From Planctomycetota bacterium (GTDB taxonomy: Bacteria; Planctomycetota; Planctomycetia; Gemmatales; Gemmataceae): a DNA stretch of 60,039 bases. Positions 7,945-15,531 of the stretch are shown in pieces. A program made the translations under genes and the position numbers. The DNA lies in assembly GCA_016195405.1 (NCBI GenBank), contig JACPZP010000111.1, positions 1-60,039 of the forward strand, written 5' to 3'. Position 1 is the first letter of the stretch. Every line of letters starts with the position of its first letter. Below the pieces are notes generated by a model. That model was not told where the DNA came from. It worked only from the letters and a program-made list of their open reading frames with translations, and did no database searches.

Positions 7945-9273
7945 ATGTTAGCCGGCACGACGCCATCGAGCAACGGTAAGCTCACGGACGCCCAAATCAG
8001 AGCTGCCGAGCTGCGCATCTTGGACGCGACCGACCTGCCGGCACTAAGCACGGACGAGCTAGAGCGGCTTGCCAAAGATGACCCGGGCGCAATCCAGAAG
8101 TGCGACGAGAAACTCTACTGCGAGGGACCGCCGACGTGTTCGCCGGAGCGCCTTTGCTGGAATTGTGTGAGCAGACGGCGATACCTCTGGCTGTGCCTGC
8201 ATCGCCTGGAACACGGTCGAGCGCGCCATCCATCGGAACAAGCCGAAGCCCAACCACCGTCGGAGCTGGGCATTATTCTTTCGACTGTGACGCCGTCAGC
8301 GGTTAGTTGGCTTTGGCCTGGACGAATCCCCTTGGGCAAGTTGTCGATCCTGGACGGCGACCCCGGCCTTGGTAAGTCGGTCCTATCGCTTGACCTGGCC
8401 GCGCGTGTTTCACAAGGGATTGCCATGCCTTGCGGGGCCCCATGCCAGGCCGCCGGCGTTGTCATCTTGACCGCGGAAGACGGCTTGGACGATACGGTCG
8501 TCCCGCGGCTGGAAGCGGCCGGCGCCGATCGCTCTCGGATACTGGCCCTGGATAAAGTGCCCGCGCTGGAACCTGTCGGGACCATGCGGCCGCCGTCGAT
8601 TCCGCAGGACGTGCGTTTTATCCGCGACGCGATTCGCCGCGTTGACGCCGCCCTGGTCATTGTCGATCCGCTCATGGCGTACTTGGTCGATGTGAACGCT
8701 CACCGCGACACCGAAGTAAGGCAGGCTCTTTGGCCACTGGCCGAAATCGCGGAACAAACCGGCGCCGCCGTGCTTGTGATTCGGCATTTGAACAAAGCCG
8801 GCGCGGGAAGTCCGATCTATCGCGGCGGGGGTTCCATCGGCATCATCGGCGCAGCGCGGTCAGGCTTGCTTGTCGCGCAAGACCCGGACAACCCAGACCG
8901 CCGCATTCTTGCCTCTACCAAGTGCAATCTTGCCAAGCTTCCCGAGGCCCTGATCTACGGGCTTGACACCGCGCCCAACGGTGCCCTGCGCGTGGGTTGG
9001 AAGGGAAAAAGCGCCCACACGGCGGAAAGCCTCTTGGCCGCCCCAAGGGATGATGAGGACCGATCCGCTATCGACAATGCTGCCGATGTTCTCCGGTCTG
9101 TCTTGGCTGACGGGCCGCTTTCCAAAAAAGAGGTAGAAAAGGAAGCCCGCGCCGCCGGCATTTCGGAGAAGACCCTCGCCAGGGCCAAGGCGCTTGTGGG
9201 TATCAAACCTCGCAAGGTAGGGTTCGGCGCCGGTGCGGTTTGGAAGTGGTTTTTGCCCTCGCAAAGCCCGTGA
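7945..9273 (+). CDS. RepA-like AAA/RecA-fold ATPase of the integrated element
   Basis: Protein of 442 residues resembling the hexameric replicative helicase family of plasmids (RepA-like, AAA_25). The Walker A motif is GDPGLGKS (residues 138-145), in a RecA-like core. The Walker B strand is ALVIVDPLMAYL (about 234-245). The core ends with the family-typical VLVIRHLNKAG and RGGGSIGIIGAARSGLLVA. A helical C-terminal domain, KEVEKEARAAGISEKTLARA, could bind DNA. Before the ATPase core are five cysteines (C53, C59, C65, C71, C74), a possible zinc finger. This gene suggests the element can start its own replication once excised. The start ATG 7945 has no strong ribosome binding site. Confidence 0.8.
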   Translation: MLAGTTPSSNGKLTDAQIRAAELRILDATDLPALSTDELERLAKDDPGAIQKCDEKLYCEGPPTCSPERLCWNCVSRRRYLWLCLHRLEHGRARHPSEQAEAQPPSELGIILSTVTPSAVSWLWPGRIPLGKLSILDGDPGLGKSVLSLDLAARVSQGIAMPCGAPCQAAGVVILTAEDGLDDTVVPRLEAAGADRSRILALDKVPALEPVGTMRPPSIPQDVRFIRDAIRRVDAALVIVDPLMAYLVDVNAHRDTEVRQALWPLAEIAEQTGAAVLVIRHLNKAGAGSPIYRGGGSIGIIGAARSGLLVAQDPDNPDRRILASTKCNLAKLPEALIYGLDTAPNGALRVGWKGKSAHTAESLLAAPRDDEDRSAIDNAADVLRSVLADGPLSKKEVEKEARAAGISEKTLARAKALVGIKPRKVGFGAGAVWKWFLPSQSP

Positions 9274-9982
9274 AAACGACGAAGGCGGCCAAGCCCCAGG
9301 TTTGACCATCATCGCGGAAAATGGACCAATGAAAGAACGAAACGGGCCGATTTCCCAATGTTCTAGGCGAAGGCGGCCAAAACCGCCGAAGAAGGCCAAG
9401 CTGCGAAGAAGGCCAACGGCTTGACCATCTTCGCGAACGAAGCCTGGGCGGCGCGTTCAATAATGAAAGAAAGTGGACACCGCCTGCTGTTCCCCTACCA
9501 GTCGCGGGCGACGCGTTCACGGAAGGACCCGCAAGGCGCGGCCGATTGCTGACCGGACAAAACGAGCGCCTAGAAAAGGGGGTGCTCAAGAGGTTGTGCA
9601 ACTTGGAAGTTTTGGATACCTGCGGAGGACAAGAAACGCACCGTACAATCCATGCGCCAACGACTTTGAACGCATAACTAATGGCGCGCATAAAGTTGGC
9701 GCGCCCCGCAACAGGGAATCGACGCGTAAAAGGAGCGGGAAACGACGCAAGATCATGACATGCAAGAACTTCGCACGGCCGCTGCGGGCCCTTTCCCGCG
9801 AAAGCGTGACGAGGCTTTTCCGAGAACTATTGATGTTGCACAAGGTAAGGAATGCTAAGGTCGCCAAGCGTTAAAAGCTGGGGAATCCTGAGTTGGAACG
9901 CGTTGGCTAAAGGTGGCGCGCTCCGCAAGAAACCGGCGCGTTGCACTAGCAGTAAAAAATAGCAATTGGAGGCTCAATCACG
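9274..9982. other. Repeat-rich non-coding region, candidate replication origin
   Basis: No ORF here has convincing composition. Short direct repeats cluster just after the RepA-like gene: GAAGGCGGCCAA at 9281-9292 and 9369-9380; CGAAGAAGGCCAA at 9387-9399 and 9404-9416 (period 17); TTGACCATC[A/T]TCGCG at 9302-9316 and 9421-9435. Further right, a 17-base motif (15 matches) occurs at 9695-9711 and 9912-9928, and ATGGCGCGCATAA occurs at 9681-9693 and again at 10337-10349, outside this region. Iteron-like repeats beside a rep gene are a common origin layout. That this is an origin is inference. Confidence 0.4.
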
Positions 9983-10324
9983 ATGCCCGAATTCCCCCCC
10001 GGCGTTCACCTGAAAGGCGGCCAAACCGCCGCCGTAACTCATGCCCGAATGGCGCGGGAGTTCTACGCGCCGATCATCCCCGTGGTTCTGGAGCTACGCC
10101 GGCAGGGGCTCTCGCTTCGAGCCATTGCACGTGAGCTTGACCAGCGGGGAATACGCATGCGCCAAGAGGCGGAAGAGCTGGAGTATTGCAGAAAGTTTCA
10201 GATTCGGCAGAAACCAATGCGACGGCCTTGGAACGCGAGCCAGGTTCGTCGGATACTGGCACGTGCCGCGAGGGAAGGTATTGGCCCGAGCCCCGGTGAT
10301 TCGGTGCGAACAACCGGACACTAA
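9983..10324 (+). CDS. Small protein resembling a serine-recombinase C-terminal domain
   Basis: Protein of 113 residues. The part VVLELRRQGLSLRAIARELD, then QRGI, and later PWNASQVRRILARA match the 'Recombinase' DNA-binding module found after the catalytic domain of serine recombinases, but no catalytic domain is present. GGAGG lies about ten bases before ATG 9983. The serine recombinase at 10665 has its own copy of the same kind of tail (GTTLQGIAARLNEEGHTTRR). It may be a free-standing DNA-binding factor or a remnant of a larger recombinase. Its role in recombination is inferred. Confidence 0.6.
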   Translation: MPEFPPGVHLKGGQTAAVTHARMAREFYAPIIPVVLELRRQGLSLRAIARELDQRGIRMRQEAEELEYCRKFQIRQKPMRRPWNASQVRRILARAAREGIGPSPGDSVRTTGH

Positions 10325-10376
10325 CGGGCGCATACCATGGCGCGCATAATGGGACCATCGAAGCGAGGACAAAGTC

Positions 10377-10589
10377 ATGCCCGAGCCCGCGAAGCAACAG
10401 GAACACCGGGAAGAGGCCAAACGCCTGGCCCAGCTGCCACGGTCCGACCAGCGGGAGCTTATCGCCATGCACCGGGCCATTGCAAAGGATCCCAAGGTGC
10501 CGAAAGCCGAGCGTCGCGCCGGCTTGGCGCGTGCGGACTCCCTGGAAAGACTTCTCAAATTGACCGGGAAGAAGGAAAGAGAAAAGTAA
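10377..10589 (+). CDS. Small charged helical protein, function unknown
   Basis: Protein of 70 residues starting at ATG 10377, with GAGG 8 bases before. It is rich in Arg, Lys, Glu and Ala, probably all helical, with no signal or membrane segment. It ends in a lysine-rich tail (KLTGKKEREK). I recognise no family. It lies just upstream of the serine-recombinase promoter. Small highly charged proteins like this are common in mobile elements; no function can be read from the sequence. Confidence 0.5.
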   Translation: MPEPAKQQEHREEAKRLAQLPRSDQRELIAMHRAIAKDPKVPKAERRAGLARADSLERLLKLTGKKEREK

Positions 10590-10597
10590 ACGTACTC

Positions 10598-10626
10598 TTG
10601 ACTGACCGTTGAAGAGTGTGTAATAT
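10598..10626 (+). promoter_or_regulatory. Sigma-70-type promoter of the serine recombinase gene
   Basis: The -35 box TTGACT (10598-10603) and -10 box TAATAT (10621-10626) are separated by exactly 17 bases. This is the best consensus promoter I see in the window. The predicted start of transcription, near 10633, is about 30 bases before the coding region. Confidence 0.7.
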
Positions 10627-10664
10627 CCCTGTAAGGCAATCGCAGTCTTGTCAGGGGAATGAAC

Positions 10665-11348
10665 ATGACGGCCGCTATCGGTTACATGCGGGTTAGCACG
10701 AAGGGACAGGGGGAAAGCGGATTAGGTATCGAAGCACAACGGGCAGCCGTGGAAGCCTACGCCAAACAAAACGGGGCAACGCTAGTGATGATGTACACCG
10801 AAGTTGAGAGCGGCAAGCGGGCAGATCGGCCCGAGCTGGCGCGGGCGTTGGCCCATGCCCGCCGCATCAAGGCAACGCTCGTTGTAGCGAAGTTGGACCG
10901 TCTAGCCCGCAACGTCGCCTTTCTCTCGGCCCTAATGGAAAGCAAAGTGCCGTTTGTGGCTTGCGACAATCCCCACGCGAACCGGTTGACGCTGCATATC
11001 CTGGCCGCTGTCGCCGAGGCCGAGGCCCTGGCCATTTCCCAGCGCACCAAAGCCGCGCTAGCCGCCTACAAGGCCCGCGGGGGCAAGCTGGGGGCGCAAT
11101 TAGATCAATGCCGCAACCTGACCCAACAGGCCCGCAAGAAAGGGGCCGAGCGGGCCGGCCAAGCCGTCGCCCGCATCGCTGCCGAAGCATACGCGGACTT
11201 GGCGCCGATGATGGGTGCCTGGCGCGCCGAGGGGACGACGCTGCAAGGCATCGCTGCTCGTTTGAATGAGGAAGGCCATACAACCCGCCGCGGCAAGCCG
11301 TGGAATCCGGTGCAAGTGGCCCGCGTGTTGGAAAGGACATTGGGGTAG
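10665..11348 (+). CDS. Serine recombinase (resolvase/invertase family)
   Basis: Site-specific recombinase of 227 residues. The N-terminal catalytic domain begins AAIGYMRVSTKGQ, with the nucleophilic serine at residue 11. It continues with the conserved VVAKLDRLARN and FVACDNPHANRLTLHILAAV segments, as in the resolvase/invertase family. The C-terminal helix-turn-helix (LQGIAARLNEEGHTTRRGKP, then WNPVQVARVL) binds DNA. ATG 10665 is preferred to the ATG six bases earlier, because AGGGGA touches the earlier one but has normal spacing to this one. It is driven by the promoter at 10598-10626. In this element it could resolve multimers or act in integration, alongside the tyrosine integrase. Confidence 0.9.
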   Translation: MTAAIGYMRVSTKGQGESGLGIEAQRAAVEAYAKQNGATLVMMYTEVESGKRADRPELARALAHARRIKATLVVAKLDRLARNVAFLSALMESKVPFVACDNPHANRLTLHILAAVAEAEALAISQRTKAALAAYKARGGKLGAQLDQCRNLTQQARKKGAERAGQAVARIAAEAYADLAPMMGAWRAEGTTLQGIAARLNEEGHTTRRGKPWNPVQVARVLERTLG

Positions 11349-11352
11349 TTTC

Positions 11353-11538
11353 ATGACTACCGATCCGATCATCGGCGAACGCCTTTTCACGGACGGAGTA
11401 ACCCGCCCCGTCTATTGGGATTCGCGCGGCCAGTATGTCATCGACGGGAACGGGCAAAAGGTCTACGGGGTTTGGATTTTCCCGGCAGAGGAACCCGAGA
11501 CCCCGCTTGTTATCCGCGAGCAGCCGGGGAAACCATGA
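11353..11538 (+). CDS. Small hypothetical protein
   Basis: Protein of 61 residues starting at ATG 11353, five bases after the recombinase stop. It overlaps the next gene through ATGA, so the three genes look like one operon. The sequence is rich in Gly, Tyr and Pro, with no signal peptide (MTTDPIIGERLFTDGVTRPV at the N-terminus). It looks beta-rich. No family is recognised. The frame is open further upstream into the recombinase gene, but the start given fits the spacing. Confidence 0.5.
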   Translation: MTTDPIIGERLFTDGVTRPVYWDSRGQYVIDGNGQKVYGVWIFPAEEPETPLVIREQPGKP

Positions 11539-12269
11539 AGCCAAAGAAAATCGGGTTCGCTTTGATCTTGATGCTTTGCGGTCTGGCAGTGGGATTCGCC
11601 CTCATGGGCTACAAATCACCCGGCATCGTTCAAGCCGTTCGCGCGCTTCCCGAGGCCGCCGCCGTGGACTATTCGGGCCCCGCCGATGCGCCGCTTATCA
11701 TCGTTCACCTGCGCGACTGGCATTTTGTGCCAAAAGAGTTGGCCGACCTGGAAGGATTGGACTTTTCCGCCCTCTTGTCCACGGTGGAAAAGGTACAGGC
11801 TGACCAGTTGGGAATTGCCCGGTTCCTTGTCCGCGAGCATGGGGCGAAGGCTATCTACTGCGAAGGGCTTTCGGGGGAAGCTTTGCCCGCCCTGCGATTG
11901 CGGCTTGACCTACTTCGCGACATGGATGCCCTCGACAAAGCTGGGAAATTGGACCCAGCAGAAAAGGAACAAAAGCGCTCGCTCGCCCTTGAAGTTGGAA
12001 CGCCCGGCCGCCTCTTAGCTTTGAAGGAAATCGTGGATGTTCTGCCCCTCGAAGATCAGAAAGCCCTTGAAGACGCCAAGCCCGAGGCCAAGGGCGGGGA
12101 GATCCTTTTCGATGCTGCCAAGGTAAAAGCAAGGCGAATTGCAATGGTTTCTCACTTGCCCGTAGAAGGGCTTGCCGTTGTCATCCTTGGCGGTTCCCAC
12201 GATCTGGAACCTCATTTGCCGACTGGAACTCTTTATGTGAAAGTGACCCCTAAGAACTACCCGCAATAG
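11535..12269 (+). CDS. Membrane-anchored protein, possibly of the ChaN/TraB/EreA-like superfamily
   Basis: Protein of 244 residues. A basic N-terminus followed by a hydrophobic segment (KKIGFALILMLCGLAVGFA) makes it secreted or membrane-anchored. Three spaced motifs recall the ChaN/TraB/erythromycin-esterase superfamily: HLRDWH (about residue 57) near the first strand, AIYCEG in the middle, and VVILGGSHDLEPHL at the end. In that superfamily these His/Glu positions form the active or heme/metal-binding centre. The match is by eye and distant. It is coupled to the gene before it by ATGA and is cargo of the integrated element; its function for the host or element is unknown. Confidence 0.55.
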   Translation: MKPKKIGFALILMLCGLAVGFALMGYKSPGIVQAVRALPEAAAVDYSGPADAPLIIVHLRDWHFVPKELADLEGLDFSALLSTVEKVQADQLGIARFLVREHGAKAIYCEGLSGEALPALRLRLDLLRDMDALDKAGKLDPAEKEQKRSLALEVGTPGRLLALKEIVDVLPLEDQKALEDAKPEAKGGEILFDAAKVKARRIAMVSHLPVEGLAVVILGGSHDLEPHLPTGTLYVKVTPKNYPQ

Positions 12270-12297
12270 AACTAACTTCGTTCCTTTGGCCGCGCTG

Positions 12298-12323
12298 GCG
12301 CCGGGGACTCGCAACCCCGGCGC
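12298..12323. repeat. GC-rich hairpin between cargo gene and integrase
   Basis: Perfect 9-bp arms GCGCCGGGG (12298-12306) and CCCCGGCGC (12315-12323) enclose an 8-base loop. There is no T run, so it is not a classical terminator. It may reduce read-through into the integrase gene or be an integrase arm site. Only the symmetry is seen. Confidence 0.4.
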
Positions 12324-12356
12324 TGGCCGGCCACTTGCGAGAAAGGACGGCATCGC

Positions 12357-14099
12357 GTGGCATCTCTCTTCCGCCCCACCGTTTCAACCTATGTTCTCCC
12401 CAATGGCAAACACCGCACGGTCGGCGGACAGCGCGTAACGAAGGATACACCTGGCGCCGTCAAGGTATCTCGGCCATCGGCAATCTACTACGGTCGTTAC
12501 CGCGACGCGAACGGCAAGCCGCAGCGCGTACCCCTCTGTTCGGATAAGACGGCCGCCAAGCAAATCCTGGCCAAGCTGGTGACGGATGCAAAGCTGGCCG
12601 AGCACAACCTGGCGGGCGCGTTTGAAGCGCACCAGAAAAGGCCGCTGGCCGAACACCTGGCGGACTTCCGGACCGCGCTCGAGGCCAAGGGAACCACCGC
12701 CAAGCAAGTGCGGCTTGTGTGTGGCCGCGTGCGGCGCATCCTGGCGGGTTGTGGCTTTCGGAAGATACCGGACCTGTCCCCTTCGCGCGTGCAAGGATTT
12801 CTGGCGGACCTGCAAGCCCATCGCCCAGCACCGCCATCCATCGACGCGGCAAAGCAAGATTACACTCGCGAAGAGCTGGCGAAGGCCCTGGCAGTCAAGC
12901 CCGCGGCCGTTACCGCCATGGTCAGGCGCCATCGACTCGCAGCGGAAGGAAACGGGAAGGCCCGGCGATATCCCCGGGAGGCCCTGGAACTCCTCTTGGA
13001 AAAGCGGGCCATGGGGACGGGCCCGCAAACCGTCAATTTCTACCTGGCGGCCATCAAGCAATTCGCTACCTGGCTGGTGAAGGACCGGCGCACGGCTGAC
13101 AATCCACTTGCCCACCTGGAAGGGAGAAGCTCTAGCGCCGATCGGCGCCATGACCGCCGCCCGCTTTCCGGAGATGACTTGCGGAAGATGCTACAAACGG
13201 CAAGGGCAAGCGCGGAGGACTTCCGCGGCCTAGACGGCCGGGCCCGGCATATCCTCTACGTTACGGCTTGCGTTACTGGCTTCCGTGCGAGCGAACTGGC
13301 CAGCTTGACCCCGGCCTCATTCGATCTGGAAGCCTTTCCGCCGCTGGTCATGATCCGGGCCGCTCATGCCAAGAATCGCCGGGCGGTTTCTCAACCGTTG
13401 CCGGCCTACGTCGCCTTTGCCCTTGGGGAGTTCATGGACTGCTTGGCGCCGGATGCCGCGCTTTGGCCGGGAAGCTGGAAGGACCGGGCCGCGGAAATGA
13501 TCCGCATGGACCTGGAAGCCGTTGGCATCCCCTACGCGGTCGAGGGCCCCGACGGGCCCTTGTTCGCAGATTTTCACGCGCTACGCCATTCCTACGTGGC
13601 CCTCTTGGACCAGAGCGGCGCCAGCTTGAAACAGGCCATGCAGCTTGCCCGGCATTCGGATCCCAAGCTGACAATGGCCCGTTACGGCCGTGCCCAGCTT
13701 CACGACTTGGCCGCCGCCGTGGATAGGCTTCCTGCGCTCATGGGGCCCGATAGGGGAGCGCAGACCGAAGCCGTGGCCTTGGCACGCACTGGAACCGACG
13801 AAGGGGCCCCGCGCGCCGTTGACCGCGCCTTGACCAAACCAATGAGATTTCCTGCCCTATCCCTGATTACACATGACAATAGGACCGGAGAAGTGACAGA
13901 GGACTGTCAACGCATTTCGCCCGGAAAAACACTGGAAATGCGAGCGATTGAGAGCGATTGCGAAGCCATGATAAAAGTACCCCCGGCAGGACTCGAACCT
14001 GCGACCGGCGGTTTAGAAAACCGCTGCTCTATCCGCCTGAGCTACGGGGGCGCGTCCAAGGGCAAACAAGCGCGAACGAACCAAGCGCCGCTTCATTGA
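12357..14099 (+). CDS. int: Tyrosine recombinase/integrase running through the tRNA-Arg gene
   Basis: Integrase of 580 residues. GTG 12357 has AAAGGA ten bases before. The catalytic residues are visible: R310 (TGFRASEL), K339, H407 and R410 (HALRHS), H433 (ARHSD) and Y443 (MARYG). The core-binding region (about 90-260) is interrupted at about 168-215 by a helix-turn-helix-like insert, YTREELAKALAVKPAAVTAM onward. After about residue 460 there is a long non-conserved tail. Residues 541-565 are simply the antisense reading of a tRNA gene (AGLEPATGGLENRCS is the usual signature). The final residues would therefore change when the element excises or enters another site. It directs insertion at this tRNA. 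Confidence 0.92.
   Translation: MASLFRPTVSTYVLPNGKHRTVGGQRVTKDTPGAVKVSRPSAIYYGRYRDANGKPQRVPLCSDKTAAKQILAKLVTDAKLAEHNLAGAFEAHQKRPLAEHLADFRTALEAKGTTAKQVRLVCGRVRRILAGCGFRKIPDLSPSRVQGFLADLQAHRPAPPSIDAAKQDYTREELAKALAVKPAAVTAMVRRHRLAAEGNGKARRYPREALELLLEKRAMGTGPQTVNFYLAAIKQFATWLVKDRRTADNPLAHLEGRSSSADRRHDRRPLSGDDLRKMLQTARASAEDFRGLDGRARHILYVTACVTGFRASELASLTPASFDLEAFPPLVMIRAAHAKNRRAVSQPLPAYVAFALGEFMDCLAPDAALWPGSWKDRAAEMIRMDLEAVGIPYAVEGPDGPLFADFHALRHSYVALLDQSGASLKQAMQLARHSDPKLTMARYGRAQLHDLAAAVDRLPALMGPDRGAQTEAVALARTGTDEGAPRAVDRALTKPMRFPALSLITHDNRTGEVTEDCQRISPGKTLEMRAIESDCEAMIKVPPAGLEPATGGLENRCSIRLSYGGASKGKQARTNQAPLH
13978..14051 (-). tRNA. tRNA-Arg (anticodon UCU)
   Basis: A 74-base cloverleaf on the minus strand. 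The acceptor arm is GCCCCCG with CGGGGGU (the first pair is G-U), followed by discriminator A. The D arm includes GCTCAGGCGGATAGAGC. The anticodon stem GCGGT/ACCGC holds loop TTTCTAA, giving anticodon UCU for AGA. The T arm is GCAGG TTCGAGT CCTGC. CCA is not encoded. The 3' end faces the mobile element, the classical site for tyrosine integrases. Confidence 0.95.
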
Positions 14100-14447
14100 A
14101 ACACATCCACTTCCAATCCTCAAGTCCCTTGCCGACAGTTGGTAGGGCTGTGCGCGCGCGGGCGCGCAATGCAATCCAAAAAACGCTTTCGCATCAATCA
14201 ACGCGCTCGGAATGAAATTCGTTTCCGTAATCGACTTGATAACCTTCGTATCTCAATGATGATATAAGACCCGCGTTCGTGCGAGTGACGAATTTGCTTC
14301 AAGACGTTGCAAGCGATTTGTTTTCAACATGTTAAGGGATTCAGATCGATTACATAGCGCTTGTGGCACTCCGCTTGCGATTCAATCAACCTAGAACCTC
14401 AATGAAAAAAAAGCTTCGTGACGCTGCCATGCAGCAGGGAGTCAGCA
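14100..14447. other. Non-coding leader between tRNA-Arg and a secreted protein gene
   Basis: No gene is supported. A possible weak promoter is TTGATA (14236-14241), 18 bases, TGATAT (14260-14265), which would give a leader of roughly 175 bases before the secreted-protein ATG. The stretch 14200-14360 is more AT-rich than the surroundings. Its promoter function is inferred from composition and position. Confidence 0.35.
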
Positions 14448-15467
14448 ATGAACAGGTTTTTCACGATCATCGCGATGGCGGGTTTGATCAGCTTCGTCGG
14501 CGCTCCTGTGGCCTATGCCCAACACCGCACCGGTGGGAACACCAGCGGCGGAAGCGCGAACGGTGGAAGCGCGACTGGGAGTTCAAACAGCGGTAACACG
14601 AATAGCGGAAACACAAACGGCGGCAACACGAACAACGGCGCTTCCAACAAGAACGCTAACGGCGCCAAATCCGTCGTGCTCAACACGAACACCACCTTCG
14701 CCAAAACGAACGCTGGCAATATGAAGGCGCTCAACACCAAAGTGGTTACCACCAAAACTGTCAACACAACCGCGACGCCGATTACCACCTTCAACAAGAG
14801 CAAAACAACGAAGCTTACCTCAACGAATACCGCCAAGATAACGGCCAGCAGCGTCGCAACCAAGCACATCGTCCGACGAAATCACTGGCGACACCACCGG
14901 CATCACCAGAACTGGTACTTTGCATTTTACGGTTCAGGCACGATTTACCGCGGCTGCTGGTGGCCCGTGTATTACCCGTCATGCTTCCCGCCCATTTACG
15001 TCGGCGACCAAGACGGCACTGGAATAGCCCAGACGACTGTCGACGCCGCAAGCGAAGAGGCCACCGAAACGGAATCCGAGTCGGAAACCGCTTCGGAAAC
15101 CACCTCCGCCGAGACGACCTTCCAGGTGGAGCGGCAACTGAAGGTGGTGAATGAGACCAAGGAAGAGGTCGAATTCTTCATCCTCATGCACACTCTGGAC
15201 GAAGGCAAGTGGTCGTGGGAGCCGGCCGCCCCAGGGTCGCCCAAGGAAACGATCAGCTTCGTCCTGGCCCCCGGTGAGGCGTTTGTGGTAGGCGAGGACA
15301 ACGAACTTTTCACCGCCAACAAAATTCGCATCTGGGCCAAGTCAGCAACCAAGGAATGGCGGCAGTATGAAGGGACGGACCTGTGGCTGATCGACCTCGA
15401 CGCTGTCGGCCAACGCCGCTACCAATCCGCGGAGATGCAAACCTATACGTTCCGGTTGCCCGAGTAG
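14448..15467 (+). CDS. Secreted Asn/Gly/Ser/Thr-rich protein
   Basis: Protein of 339 residues with a clear signal peptide, MNRFFTIIAMAGLISFVGAP, cleaved after VAYA. ATG 14448 has AGGGAG eight bases before. After cleavage comes a roughly 45-residue stretch of short repeats of NSGNTN/NGGNTN type, then an Asn/Thr/Lys-rich part to about residue 140. Next are a His/Trp/Tyr-rich segment (RRNHWRHHRHHQNWYFAFYG, which could bind metal) and an acidic Glu/Ser/Thr linker. The C-terminal domain of about 110 residues (FQVERQLKVVNETKEEVEFF) looks beta-rich. Low-complexity secreted proteins of this kind are common in planctomycetes. A surface or cell-envelope role is inferred. A strong terminator follows. 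Confidence 0.75.
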   Translation: MNRFFTIIAMAGLISFVGAPVAYAQHRTGGNTSGGSANGGSATGSSNSGNTNSGNTNGGNTNNGASNKNANGAKSVVLNTNTTFAKTNAGNMKALNTKVVTTKTVNTTATPITTFNKSKTTKLTSTNTAKITASSVATKHIVRRNHWRHHRHHQNWYFAFYGSGTIYRGCWWPVYYPSCFPPIYVGDQDGTGIAQTTVDAASEEATETESESETASETTSAETTFQVERQLKVVNETKEEVEFFILMHTLDEGKWSWEPAAPGSPKETISFVLAPGEAFVVGEDNELFTANKIRIWAKSATKEWRQYEGTDLWLIDLDAVGQRRYQSAEMQTYTFRLPE

Positions 15468-15492
15468 GCACCCGTGCAAACGAGCCTAATGC

Positions 15493-15528
15493 AGCCCCGA
15501 GTTCAACGTGAACTCGGGGCTTTTTTTC
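15493..15528 (+). terminator. Intrinsic terminator
   Basis: Perfect 13-bp arms AGCCCCGAGTTCA and TGAACTCGGGGCT with a 3-base loop, followed by a T run from 15521 to 15528. It ends the secreted-protein transcript and separates it from the convergent Hsp70-family gene. Confidence 0.92.
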
Positions 15529-15531
15529 TTT

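Larger units (their letters stand above)
6662..14051. mobile_element. Integrative element in the 3' end of tRNA-Arg (left end uncertain)
   Basis: The right end is fixed by the tRNA-Arg 3' end and the adjacent integrase. To the left lie an AlpA-like regulator, a RepA-like ATPase, iteron-like repeats, a serine recombinase and small cargo genes. This is a plasmid-like set with no capsid, tail or conjugation gene. By eye I found no second copy of the tRNA 3' end between 1 and 13900. The element may therefore continue past the window start and include the type III R-M operon and the metalloprotease pair. The left coordinate given is only the start of the element-like gene run. Confidence 0.6.

Noticed and set aside
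9473..9874. ORF of 133 residues on the plus strand
   Set aside because: Very basic, low-quality composition, no ribosome binding site, and it lies among direct repeats; it looks like chance.
1..13900. Second att copy matching the tRNA-Arg 3' end
   Set aside because: None found by eye. A computed search for the last 15-40 bases of the tRNA gene would decide; a hit would set the left end of the element.
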